Positions 32,619-43,817 of a stretch of 64,000 nt of DNA are shown one piece after another. Numbering within the stretch: the first letter of the stretch is position 1; each line of letters starts with the position of its first letter. A program made the position numbers and the translations under genes. The stretch covers positions 596,177 to 660,176 of the forward strand of contig NW_019775957.1 of the NCBI RefSeq assembly GCF_001039355.2. Direction: 5' to 3'. The notes beneath the pieces were generated by a model that saw nothing but the letters and a program-made list of their open reading frames with translations, did no database searches and was not told the origin of the DNA. This DNA is from Lingula anatina (taxonomy: Eukaryota > Brachiopoda > Lingulata > Lingulida > Lingulidae).

Positions 32619-35600
32619 CCCTGATATGTTGTTTTATTGTCAGGCTTGGGATACCATTATCTGGAAACTGCTGATCATACATCATATAAATTAATTCACA
32701 CTGCTTGACTCTGTTATGATTAAATTGGAAATAAAATAAAATTGCTTTATTATAGTAATTAAAAACTATTTCTTGCTTGCCAAATTGAATATTGTCTTGG
32801 GTATTTTAGTATAATTTCCAAATAGCTAAACTGTTAATGTAAGCTGTATGTTCTTATGACAGTGAGGAATTATTTTTTTTATCTTCTCAAACCCCCTGTG
32901 TTTAATGCTTACAATTCTTAACATATATACCACCATTCAGATGTATAGAATCTGCCATGCTCCGGAAATGTCTACTATTGTGAAAGCTTACTTAAAGAAA
33001 AATATTGGTGGGAGTGGAAATTGCGTTGTTTCATACTTATCTTCTCCTTCTCCTATCTTGTACACTTATATAATTTCTCATTTTACAGTTTATAAATTGC
33101 TTTGATAAAGTGGCTGTGGATTATTTTTCTTTGAAAGATGTCAGACTGATATTAATGGGGAGATGAATAAATAAAGAGTGTAATGCATATATATTAGTTG
33201 ATTGACCAAATGAAAAATGGTACAATGTAGTTGAGTGATTCAAAAGGTGTGTTTCCACACAAGTTGTGTTGAACTGTCCTGGTATTCATGCCAACAGGCT
33301 GTCTGTTACAACAAAGCTTGCTGCAGTACATCACCAGTAAATGTATACGCTCTGTTACCAGCTGAAGATCAACATGTGCTGTGCCCATCAGTGAAGAACA
33401 GAGGAGAACCTATAGCTTGGAGATGGGTTGCACAGAGATTGGCTGACTCAACTTGGGTGTAAACTTGCCATAAAATTTACTAGAATATGAATGAACATAC
33501 ATATAGTTAGAATTTTTCAATTAATTTAGCAAAATTAAAACTGACTGTAGTAGGGCTCAAACTTAAACCTAGTGAAGGGACAATTTACTGAACAACTCAG
33601 TGCTTTAAGAAATAAAGTCTTCTTGTTACTTTGCTGGCAGCAGAATTGTAGAGTTAGATAATGTGAACCATGTTGGTATCATTGTGAACCATGTCAATGG
33701 GTGTAAACAGGGGTGTGAGCATCTATACGTACATATATGTCACTGCATAAATGGCCACTACCTATACACGGAACAAGGATGGCATGAAAAATACAATGCA
33801 TAAAACACAATTGATTTTCCAGACTTATTATATATCCTGCCTGCCATCAGATCATTTCTCTACCAGCTGTTTCTCTCCTGCTATGTAACGTCATGATTTA
33901 ATAACAATCCTTGAAATACTAGTAGATCACTTTCGCAGAGCTCTTCCGAACCAGAAGCAAGACAATGAGAAATACCGGTATGACTAGAAGAAGTAAGATT
34001 GTTTTTAAGGTAGCAGTATTGATGTTAGACCAAAGTTTTTATAATGAAGCCCTAAACATTTATATACCAGTGCAAAAGTGATAATTTGATTGTAGTGAGT
34101 TTCTCAGAATGAACAGTACATTTATGTGGTAAAATTGATAAAAATCGAGAATTCTCTAGAATAGAAGATGGTTTTATTCTCTTTAAAATTATTCTGTACA
34201 GTAAGAGGGCGTTGTTAATGGAAATAGTTTTATTATCAATAGTAAAATATGTTTACTATTACTAGAAAGAATATTTTTATGGACTGTGTAGTCATTAGTT
34301 GTTAATTGATAATATGTTTTGAAACAGATCTAGATACTAGTTTTAAGCAAGCCCTTCTTGCAGACAGACCAAAACTTACTTGAAATGCTGCTTTGGGTAC
34401 TGTTTTTCTTAAGAAAATTTAATGATTTCTAACATAATTGTATTGAAGATGTGTAAGGAAACAATATGTGAATGAGATGATGTAGTTAGCTTTGGAAGTT
34501 AGCACTAATAGGTACACATATTGTCTACATTATCATTTTAAATAGATAGGATTTAAGCTTTCTGATAGGGAGAGATACTGCTAGGAATATGAACATTTTT
34601 TTCTTTTTCTCTCAAAAATGCTACAGATATGTCAGGCCTGTAGCCAACAATTTCAAAAAGGGGGGGTTCTTTTTCCAAAAGAGTGAACCTTTTACAATAA
34701 ATCCTTAGTGCACATAGATCAAAATTTACCCAGATTAAACCTTTTCCCGACAAAAAGGGCGGTTCTTTTGACCCCCCCCCTCCCTGGCTACGGGCCTGCA
34801 TGTATATTACTGTTATATTACCCTTGGCATTTTGTTGCTTTGTTCAGTGGCCATGGTTTTATGTCATTGTGGTTCAGTTTGTAATTGACAGTGTCAGAGT
34901 TTCAGTTATCTTGCCTCGACAAACAAGAAGTACAGCAAATTCTTTGCTGGAAATGTGTTTGTGGTTAGAAAAGAGTTAAGAGTTTTGGGCTATCTGGTTT
35001 GGACAGAAAAAGATACAGGACTTTGGCCGTTTCGACTCGCTTGTGGTCTTCTCTGCTTTTAAAGATAGCCAGAGACTCTGGTTTGGTTTTCAGTTTTGCT
35101 GTGCTAATCTTGAGCCAGTTCTCGTATTCTGTGGCCTTGCAGGAATGAGATAGGGTGATTCAGGATATTTGTTGGTGAAAAAAAAAATCTCAGGATATTT
35201 GTTGGTGAAAAAAAAAATCTGGTTTCAACCCGTGAGGCTGGAATCGAGTTTCAGTGATTTCTTGCCATGGCTGTGATGTGGAGATTTTTTTTTTTTTTTT
35301 TGTCACCATGTCCAATACACTATTGAATTCATTTTATATATTAGATTCCTAGTTACAATGTTATATGTTATATTTTGCCACAAAAATATGTTTTTTTTCA
35401 TGTTGATGCAGTAATGATTAAAAGGACTAAGCTGTTTGATACCTTGTTTAGAGAGTGAAAAAAGGCAAATATAAATCAAAGACATAGACCTATATAATTT
35501 TGACGCATAGGTGTTTAAAAAAAAAGCTCGGTTAGATTTTTTTATGGTTAAGAACAGTGATGCTTAATTTTTCCTTTAAATTAATTTTCAAAATTAAGAA

Positions 35601-35636
35601 AAAGAATGAAATATATATTTTCTCTTCTTACATCAG
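31049..35636. other. Non-coding stretch, possible first intron
   Basis: Holds G, T and C tracts (31476-31486, 31988-32017, 32349-32367), a (CT)n repeat at about 32568-32615, a perfect 31 bp direct repeat pair at 35160-35219 and a miniature element at 34633-34798. Short frames (for example 33235-33462) do not resemble known proteins. Confidence 0.5.
34633..34798. mobile_element. Miniature element with CAGGCCYGTAGCCA termini
   Basis: The left end CAGGCCTGTAGCCAACAATT and the right end TGGCTACGGGCCTG are inverted repeats; next to each is a G run or C run and a TTCTTTT-type motif in mirror order. A related fragment starts at 53984. No clean target duplication is visible. Confidence 0.6.
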
Positions 35637-35760
35637 AAAGGGACAGAGAGATAGAGATCTAGAAGAGAGTGAAGACTGAAGAGAGGGAAGAAGCACTCCT
35701 CCCCCCCTCCCACACACACACACCATTCCACCAACAGAAGCTATTGTTCTTGAAGAAAAT
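35637..35760 (+). other. Candidate non-coding internal exon
   Basis: Preceded by a pyrimidine-rich acceptor (tctcttcttacatcag) and followed by gtgagtgt at 35761. The 124 bp are GA-rich, then C-rich, with no convincing frame. It could be a second 5'UTR exon of the gene suggested at 30800-31048. Confidence 0.3.
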
Positions 35761-36053
35761 GTGAGTGTAAATTCAGTGCTTTTGTTTATTTTTATTCAGA
35801 ATTTGGCTTGTTATGATAATGCCTGCAAATGTATGCTTTTAATATTTGTTTGTGTATATTATAGTGAAAATATAAGTGACTGCCACACAGATACCTCCTG
35901 GTGTGACTCAGATTTTTATTTATTGTTTTAAGATATTTTTCCATTTTATTTTTAAATTTAAGGTCTTATTTTCCTTGTCTAACTTTGCTATGACTGAAAA
36001 AATTAATTAATCTGCACATTAATCTCCTCAGCTGCATTTGGATTGTGTTTAAG

Positions 36054-36280
36054 GGTGCTTTCCCAGAGATTTAGATCGATCTAAAGATTAAGTTTTAGAT
36101 CGACCTAACTCCCTGGGGGTTCAGGCTAAATTGCAGTCAGCCAAGCGGACACCATAGTTAATTACACCCTTACAGCTTTTAGTAGGCGGGACAGACGCTT
36201 AAGCCTGCCAAGCTGACAGTAATCTAGTGAGACTCCCCACAGAGATAGATCGATCTAAAAATCTATGGAAATGGGGTGCA
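36054..36280. mobile_element. Miniature element, AGATCGATCT family, reverse copy
   Basis: The inverse of this segment matches 2896-3078 over GGGGAGTCTCACTAGATTAC, the GTGTCCGC...GGCTGAC region and AACCCCCAGGGAGTTAGGTC. The ends carry TTTAGATCGATCTAAA palindromes in inverted arrangement. It is non-coding. Confidence 0.65.
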
Positions 36281-36773
36281 ACTTTCAGTCTGGCATCAGT
36301 TTTTAATACACTGACAGTGTGAACATAAACCCTGTCTGATGAGGTCATCTTTATTATAATGGTCCTTGTGTTAATTAATTGTAGAGAAAGCAAGTTTTTT
36401 GGTTTTCATCTATATTGTAAACGTTCAAGTTTTTTTACCTTGGCATCCTTGGCCAGTGAAAAATACATAGTTTCTCTTAAACCACCGGCAGCAAATTTTG
36501 ATTTTTTTTCTAAAAACTTCCTCGAATTTCTGTGAATTCAGTAAAGTTCTATGCTGGTAAAACTGCTGGTTACTAGTAAGTTCCATAGATTATTATATAT
36601 TATTGCTACTGTTCCTCAGCCTTCTCACCAATTGTTTATGTCAGATGAACAAAACCCTAACTTTATAAACCTACCCCCTTTTTTGCAGTTAATAGATACA
36701 TTTTCTGGGAAATCTGTTAAATTCTGTTTTCATGTTTATAAGTAAAACTCGTAGGTCAGCAGGTATGTATGAC

Positions 36774-36908
36774 TTTTTTTTTTTTTTTTTTTTTTTTTGC
36801 ATAGTCATTAGAGACACCTTGATTTTCCCATCCCTGAAATGTTCATACATTTCATGTTTTCATGTTTTTTTTTTAGTTCTTTTTTTTAGCATAATGCATT
36901 TGGCATAT

Positions 36909-36947
<39 letters not shown>

Positions 36948-36998
36948 ATGTTTGCAAACAAAAGAGAGAGAGAGATGGTATCAAGACCATAAAAGAAA
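36774..36998. repeat. Poly-T and (GT)n microsatellites
   Basis: T run at 36774-36798 and about 17 GT units at 36912-36946, followed by a short GA run. Confidence 0.85.
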
Positions 36999-36999
36999 A

Positions 37000-38648
37000 T
37001 TTCAGCATTGACAAGTGAAAAAGAAGGTGAAAGTAGCTCTATGTAAAATGTTTCTACCACTGATTACCCTTAAGAGTGATACTCTCTTAGTATTACACAT
37101 GTTTTGCAATGCAAGAGAGGATCTCATGAAAATTATCGTTGAGAGATACTGGTATTAATTGCATGCATCTAACCATCATGCAGAAATGAGAAAAGAGAGT
37201 GTGTAGAAGGATTCCTTTTGAAATTAAGTTTGAAATGTATGAATAGAAGTAAAGCTTTCTCACATTCTCTTAGATTATCTTCATTTGTGTTTTTCATATC
37301 AACAGCAGTACCTGAAGTGTGCGTGTGTGTGTGGGGGGGGGGGGGTAGGAAATGGAAACATGAATTGTAACATATATGAATAGAAATGTACATTGCTTTT
37401 GAGGAGTACTAGACGTGGGCATTTTGCTTTATGATGCAGACAGAAACTGTCTTGCATGTGTCACCACTTGAATGCTCTCTTTACAATCCCAGGTATTTAT
37501 TTCTATCCATCATGCAGAACCGAGCAATGTCAGGTAGAATACTCCTGTCATTGTGAGCCCTCCATATTTATGGCATTCCTAACATGCTTCCAGCAAGGAG
37601 ACAGATAATACTACAAGAGGGTTCATGCTAGAAGGGTTTCTTAGTGGGAATAATTGAGGACTGGAGATTTAGACATAGGACGAATCACTCAGTGGAAGGT
37701 TTCTGATTTTCCTAAGGGATGACAGGGATTTTTTTTACTCTTTTTTTTTATTATTCACTTGGCAAATGTAAAACAGTAGACGAGTGCAATTTCACTACTC
37801 AGGATAGAAAATTGGTTGATTTTGTCTTGCTTTGGTCAAAATAGTTTTTTTTTTAAGGGAGAGAGAGGGTATCTCAAAAAGTGTGGGAGTGGTGCCGCCA
37901 CCCCGCCACCCTGTGGTGACCCCACCCCTCCACCCCGGTCCACTGTTGTCTATAACAAGTCAAATAATATGAAAAATATCTGCCTTCATTTGCAGACGTG
38001 ACTTCAGTGTTCCTTGCTTAGAATTATGGGATGAACTAAACTAATATTGGGGGGGGGGGTCAGAGGTTGGTTCTTCCACTTGCTCATCTCACACCCACTG
38101 CAGTGGTTCCTTATCTCACATGCAAAATATTTGATTCCTGATAGAAGGGTTAGATTTGTGATAAACTGCAAACTATCTGTTCTTTGTCTGATTTTTCTTG
38201 CAATTTCAATTTACCAGAAGTATTCCATTAGTAATAAAATGAAGTAATGGAAAGAATTTGTTCCGCTTTTGCTTTTAACAATCAGCATCTGTGTGTTCTA
38301 AGTTATTTTTTTGTTGTATTTCAATTTAGGTTAATAAAAGGTTTTGTGAGAAGAATTTGTTCCACTTTTTCTCTCGATTCATGTACTTGCACCTGCCAAA
38401 TGTCGTGAATGATTGCACACCTGTTGTAACATAGGCTTGAATAGATTTCTTACAAATTTTTCAAGTTGATCATCAGAGCTTTACAGAAAATTCAGGTCCA
38501 TTATCTGTATGTTGTATTGGAAATTCAACATTATTATTCCATTTTTTTTTTTTTGCAAGATGTATTGTTTGATATAGATACTGAAGCATGTCCATTTTTT
38601 TTTTCAATTTACACTGTGTAGCATTTACGCAAACCTTAGAAGCTAAGT

Positions 38649-38697
<49 letters not shown>

Positions 38698-39010
38698 GGA
38701 CATAAAGGGGAAAAATGTTACATTTATTTTTGCTCTGTGCATTCTGAAATCAAAATGATTCTGAAAAAAATTTAAGATGACTATTTATCAAAACAGATAT
38801 TTATAGGGGGGATATTATTTATAAAAGAAAAAAATACTGAATTGAAAACTGTTATTTCTGTCTGTTTAGCTAAAAACTTTTGGTAATTACAGATTTCAGA
38901 GAAGAGGTGTGCTTCAGTTGTTAGGAAGAGTTTTGGATTGGGACTGTTCAAGTGTTTTTATTTGTGCCTGTAGTAAAATCAGTTAGATGGTTCTTTATTA
39001 GTCTACTGTA
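37000..39010. other. Non-coding stretch with simple repeats
   Basis: GT/G tract at 37319-37345, T runs, a CCACCCC-rich patch near 37896-37940, a G run at 38050-38059 and a (CT)n repeat at about 38650-38694. Nothing gene-like is seen. Confidence 0.5.
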
Positions 39011-39015
39011 AGTCT

Positions 39016-39284
39016 TGACAAGTTTTGTCAGGCATGCTGATTGTGTTTTCAGCTCCTTGCTCGATTTCCCCCTCCCCCAATCTTTTTTTTTTTACCATCT
39101 TATATAATTCTTTCAAGTTTTATCAGTTTGCTGGCAGTGTAGGGAATGTAATGGCTTGTTTTGTCATGCATGCTAATTCTTTTCTTTTCTCTTTGCTTAA
39201 CTGTAACAATGTGGCAGTAGATTGAAACAGTCTTTTTTTTTCTACCGTCTGGCTAAGTAATATCAGTTTGCTGGTTCTAGAGTG
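39016..39284. repeat. Degenerate tandem duplication, about 135 bp units
   Basis: 39016-39144 and 39154-39284 share, in order, a TTTTGTCANGCATGCT motif, a T-rich run with TACC, and TATCAGTTTGCTGG. The copies are well diverged. Confidence 0.5.
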
Positions 39285-40038
39285 CAAGTCATGACAGTGG
39301 ACAATAGCAATGCTCTGGTGGTCGTGTGATGGTTCGCAAAGATAAAGATGTACTCAAGACAGAGCGTGATTAATGATGGCTTCTCCACTGCGAGATGGGA
39401 GAACTGATATTTTTTCCTTTTCAGAGTTGCCCTTTTTTCATTTTTGATGCAAATGAGGCAATTTAACATCTAATGTGTGGATTCCTGGTTGTAGAAGTGC
39501 ATTATGTTTGTTTTAGTAATTAGAAATATTTGATGTCAGTAGATGGATAAAGAATGAACCAGTCCAGTTTATATTCTATGAATCAAACAGGTTTATGTTT
39601 TATTTGAAAAAAATTTATCATAAATAGAATTGCAGAGGCTGTATTTTATTTAAATGGAATGATGCTCTTGTTTGTGTAAACAATTTCCAATTTTTTATAA
39701 TTCAAAGATGTCACTTATAAAATCAGATTTATCAGAGGATAACACAAGCGAATGTTTTCCTTGTTTGTCTGCTGCTGTCTCCCACAAATCTGGCATGTGA
39801 AACTGAAATAAATTTATGATAATGCACTGGTATTATAATAGGCTCTGTCAAGGGTGACTTATTGCAGCAGAGACAGACTGATGCATTTTTTCTTTTTTTT
39901 TTTTTCACTGAGTGGAATATATGTCTTCTGGGTGCTTTTACTAAGCAGACCAAAATAATTACACTGAAGGTTGAAGATGCAGAAGAAATGGCACCAACAT
40001 TTTGAGACACTGTCATGTTGATTGCTTTCTAAAGGAAT

Positions 40039-40044
<6 letters not shown>

Positions 40045-40074
<30 letters not shown>
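40045..40074. repeat. (GA)n microsatellite
   Basis: About 15 GA units, then a short G run. Confidence 0.85.
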
Positions 40075-40077
<3 letters not shown>

Positions 40078-40243
40078 GAAAAATAGATACTTTTCTCGTG
40101 ACTCGGTTGCTGAAAAACAGAGTTCCCTTTTTAAGGTGATAACAGCTCTGTGGTTCAGTTCACACTAACCGTAATTAGAAGTGGTTCACTGCCAGTAAGA
40201 CCAGTTAAGAGCAGTGACAGACTGGTATAGAAGTATGTCTTCA

Positions 40244-40425
40244 GGTGACATAGTTGGAATTGATTGCATAATAAAATGCTGGGTGCACAGTATCTATTCA
40301 GGCAATTGGTCTCAGTTGAGTACTCAGTTCCATGTTGGGCATAAGGCATGTGCTCTGATAGTTAAAGTTGATTGCATTATGTCATGCTGAGCACCAATCC
40401 ATGTGATTAAGCAATTTTCTGTTAA
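40244..40425. repeat. Degenerate tandem duplication, about 110 bp period
   Basis: The segment around TTGATTGCATAATAAAATGC recurs as TTGATTGCATTATGTCATGC, with similar following sequence (GGGTGCAC/GAGCACC, then AAGCAATT/AGGCAATT). Confidence 0.4.
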
Positions 40426-40869
40426 ATCGGAGAAATGGAAGAAGTGTCCTTAACAATAAGCAGTGAGATTATATAAAGACAAGTTTCCTAGAAGTAAGAC
40501 AATATAGGCATACTTTTTCTAGCTCAACAAGAGTATAGAATAACAGTCTGGGTAAGGCCACAACTTGTTACCTTGCAAACAAAAGTTAGGATGTTACACT
40601 GAGCATTGTCTGCAGCATTATCACTAATGATATTAGTTTAGTCTATGGAGGGTTGTCCAGGTGAATGTATAGGAATTCAATAGCACCGCCTTTTGCTCAG
40701 GTATGCACAGTGATTGTCAGGGAGTGTTCTTCTCACCTGACATGCCACAAAATCTGCCAGACTTTTGCAGTCCAGGTAAGCAAGCTCTGTGACCAAGGGA
40801 CTATTAGGGAGGCCCTTTGGGGTTACCAGATGGTCTAGAAGAAAGGGAGGAATCAGAAAGTGTTGTTGT

Positions 40870-41109
40870 TGTTGGTGTTGGTGGTGGTGTTGGTGGTGGG
40901 TGGGAGCATTGGCTTTTTCAAGGGTGGTGGGAAGCAGGTTAAAGACTTATGAACCGTGTAATCAGGGGCTTAAGGGCATGGGGGGGGGGGCTCAGGTGTT
41001 GGTGGTAGTGGTGGTGGTGGTGGTGGGAGCATTGCATTTTTAAGGGTGGAGGGAGGTGGGTTAAAGACTTATGAACCGTGTAAACAGGGGCTTAAGGGGG
41101 GGGGCTCAG
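40870..41109. repeat. Tandem duplication, about 120 bp units, G/T-rich
   Basis: Two units, each with a GGTGGTGGT run, GTGGGAGCATTG, AAGGGTGG, TTAAAGACTTATGAACCGTG, CAGGGGCTTAAGG and a terminal G run with CTCAG. This is the best preserved of the local duplications. Confidence 0.85.
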
Positions 41110-42240
41110 TTTAACAAAGTTGTTAAAAGAGAGGAAGTTGGATTATAATAATGGGGCTCACAGAGGAGCTACTTCTTAATAAGAGAAAGGAAGCCAGTAG
41201 GGATGGTTTTACCCGTTTATTCAGTGAATTAATTGAAATATTCAAGTCTATCATCTTAACACAGAGTGCCACATTAACTAATGGAAATGTAATAAATCAG
41301 GAAGGATTCCCAGTGCGTGTGTGCATGCATTTGGTATGTTTGTCTTTATGTTCTATGAATACCAGTTACCAGGTATTCATAGAAAGGAGTGGTACTTATT
41401 GAATTATCATGAAGGATAAGAGGAGTAATGTACTAGTAGCAGTGATCAGGTAATCACCTAATTTCAATGGGGGTTTACCAGCTAAATCAGTACGGTCACC
41501 TAGGATCAATGATTAGCTTTCAAGGAAGCAGGTTTTGGTGTTTCCTTAGGACAGAAAAGGGGGGGGGGGGTAGGAAGAGAGAGGGACAAAACAGGTGGTT
41601 TAGAAGGTGGGATGTGGGAATTGAGACAAAATAAAGAAAGACTGAAAACAGTCAGGGATTGGGGAATAGGGTGAGTTGAACCAATAGGAAATAATTTCAA
41701 AAGATGAGTTAAAGGACAGTTTACTAAAAAGACCTTGTATTTACAAGATGGGGTGGGGATGGAGGAGCACATCATTGAAAAGTAAGTAAGTAAGACCCAG
41801 TACAGCTGGTACAAGCTTTACCAGAAGTTTTTTGTTTTTTTTTTAAAGCTGTCTCATTTTGGTTTTCGAGACATGCAAAGAAGTAATTTACATCTAAACA
41901 TTCCTTGATAATCAGAACACATTCTTTAACTGTCTACATCCAGACAAATCCAAAGCCAGACAGCATGCCGTTCAATGCCTTTTGCCATTTTTTTTCATTG
42001 CTCATTCCAGGGTATCCAAGCCAGTGTAAATTCGAGTTGGAATTCCTTCCTTTCTACCACATCAACATTCACCGAGAAGAGGTTTTTTTTAATGTTCACA
42101 AAAGTTAGAGAAGAGGGTTATTAGTGGTTATAAATAGGGATTTTTGTTCAGTTTTATTCAATGAATTACTAATTATGGTATGCAATTACTAACATCCTAC
42201 TTCTATTGGATCCTTATTCTATTATTTTCATGGTCCCCAC

Positions 42241-42391
42241 CAGTGTTTGCCTCTTAAGAAAATAAGTTGCTGGACCGAAAGTCCAGCCATCTTGAAAAGT
42301 AGCTGGATGTCTGCCAGGTGGGAAAACTTCTCAGCCCGTTCTGAAAGTTGTCAGCCCCGGGCAGACGGTCCAGCCTTAATTTCTAACACTG
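42241..42391. mobile_element. hAT-type MITE with perfect 8 bp target duplication
   Basis: The 151 bp element starts CAGTGTTTG and ends CTAACACTG (inverted CAGTGTT termini). It is flanked by a perfect 8 bp direct repeat GTCCCCAC at 42233-42240 and 42392-42399. CAGTG-type ends with an 8 bp duplication are the signature of the hAT superfamily. It is non-coding, and the frame crossing it is incidental. Confidence 0.85.
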
Positions 42392-42581
42392 GTCCCCACC
42401 CTTATTCCCTCCTCCCCTTGCAAAAAGAGAAAAAAAAGTATTCTCATTTGCTCCAACTACTGAGAGCACCATAAGAAACTTTGCGGTGTCTATCCTGTTT
42501 CCGTCTGACGACAAAAAAAAATTCTGCAATCTGATTGGACAAGTCTGGTGTCAGGTAATAAACAGAAGTATGCAATTCTTG

Positions 42582-42839
42582 GCACTTAAATCTGTTTCTG
42601 TCTCGACTTAGCCCTGGTGATGTGATCTGCTTGCTCGGCTGCACACAGTAGAAAACGAGCTCCCTGTAGAAAAAAGTTCACCTGGATGGGAGTGCCATCA
42701 GTGGGCCTGTCCTGTAGCTGCAAACCAGTCTGGAAAGTGACAGGCAGAGTCTGATCAGTGCAAAACATTCAATACATGTGATTAAAAAAATATTAAAAAG
42801 CAAAATTAGGTAGTTTATTTAAAAGGATGGTGTGTTTTT

Positions 42840-42913
<74 letters not shown>

Positions 42914-43730
42914 GGTTGAAAGTTTAAATCTGATTGTTGTTTATTGAGACAAAAACATATGCAAGCCAACCAAAACTTCAGTATTTCTGTTCAATCAGAA
43001 TCAAACTAAATAGCAAAAGATATAGTTCACTGACACAAAAATGCCAATAAGCTGTCTGAACCTTCAGTATTTCTATTTGGTTATGGAATTCTCATTGATC
43101 TCATCCGGTAGTTAGTTCTTAAATGCTGTCAAACCTGTTTCTGTCTCGTCTGAGCATGGGAGAAGTGATTTGCTTGCTTGGCTGCACATACATTTTATGA
43201 AAACTCTTCTTTGTATGAGCACCTGGATGACCAGGTTCAACTGCAAGCAACGCTGAAGAAAAAAAAGAGTCAGACTTTGTCAAGCAGAAACCAGTTTTGG
43301 AAGAAACAGAGACTGTGTCACAGTTGACGAAATAAAATGGGCAAACTAGCGGTAGTTGCTGTATAGATAATACAGATTTCACCGATCTTTCATATTATGA
43401 TAAATATAATTGAAATCTGATGCTACAAAATACCAGATTAGCAGACTGGTACTGTTGACAGAAAAGCAAAGTATGAAAAGGCAGACAAATGATTGATACA
43501 CTTTGAGAGTATCTAAAAATATCCAGACTTCTGTATTGCAAAAAGACAAGTCTCTGTCACAGCTGTGAACTTGAGACTTGATTTGATAAGCTGATGCTCT
43601 GATGTTCATTGTAAGCTCACCTGGAGAATCAAGGTGGCAGCCTTGCATAGTTCTGCAAACCAGACTGCAGAGAGAGAAAAAAAACAGGCTAGAGAAATAA
43701 GAGACAGACACAGCAAAATGAGGACAGTCA
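42582..43730. repeat. Three degenerate tandem units, about 530 bp period
   Basis: 42582-42770 and 43116-43330 share CTGTTTCTGTCTCG, GATNTGCTTGCTNGGCTGCA, CACCTGGATG, and then AACCAGT with TGGAA. A third, more diverged unit (43614-43730) keeps CTCACCTGGA and TGCAAACCAGACTG. On minus the first two give similar peptides (QPSKQITSP...RDRNRF), which are probably side effects of the repeat. Confidence 0.55.
42836..42910. repeat. (GT)n followed by (GA)n microsatellite
   Basis: About 14 GT units directly followed by about 22 GA units. Confidence 0.9.
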
Positions 43731-43784
43731 GCTGATGTGTAAAGCAGATAGTGTCAATGGTGATCATAAAAAGAAGTTAAAAAG

Positions 43785-43786
<2 letters not shown>

Positions 43787-43816
<30 letters not shown>
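43787..43816. repeat. Poly-A tract
   Basis: About 30 A. Confidence 0.85.

Positions 43817-43817
<1 letters not shown>

Noticed and set aside
42247-42474. A 75-codon + strand frame
   Set aside because: It overlaps the 151 bp hAT-type MITE and its flank and is incidental.
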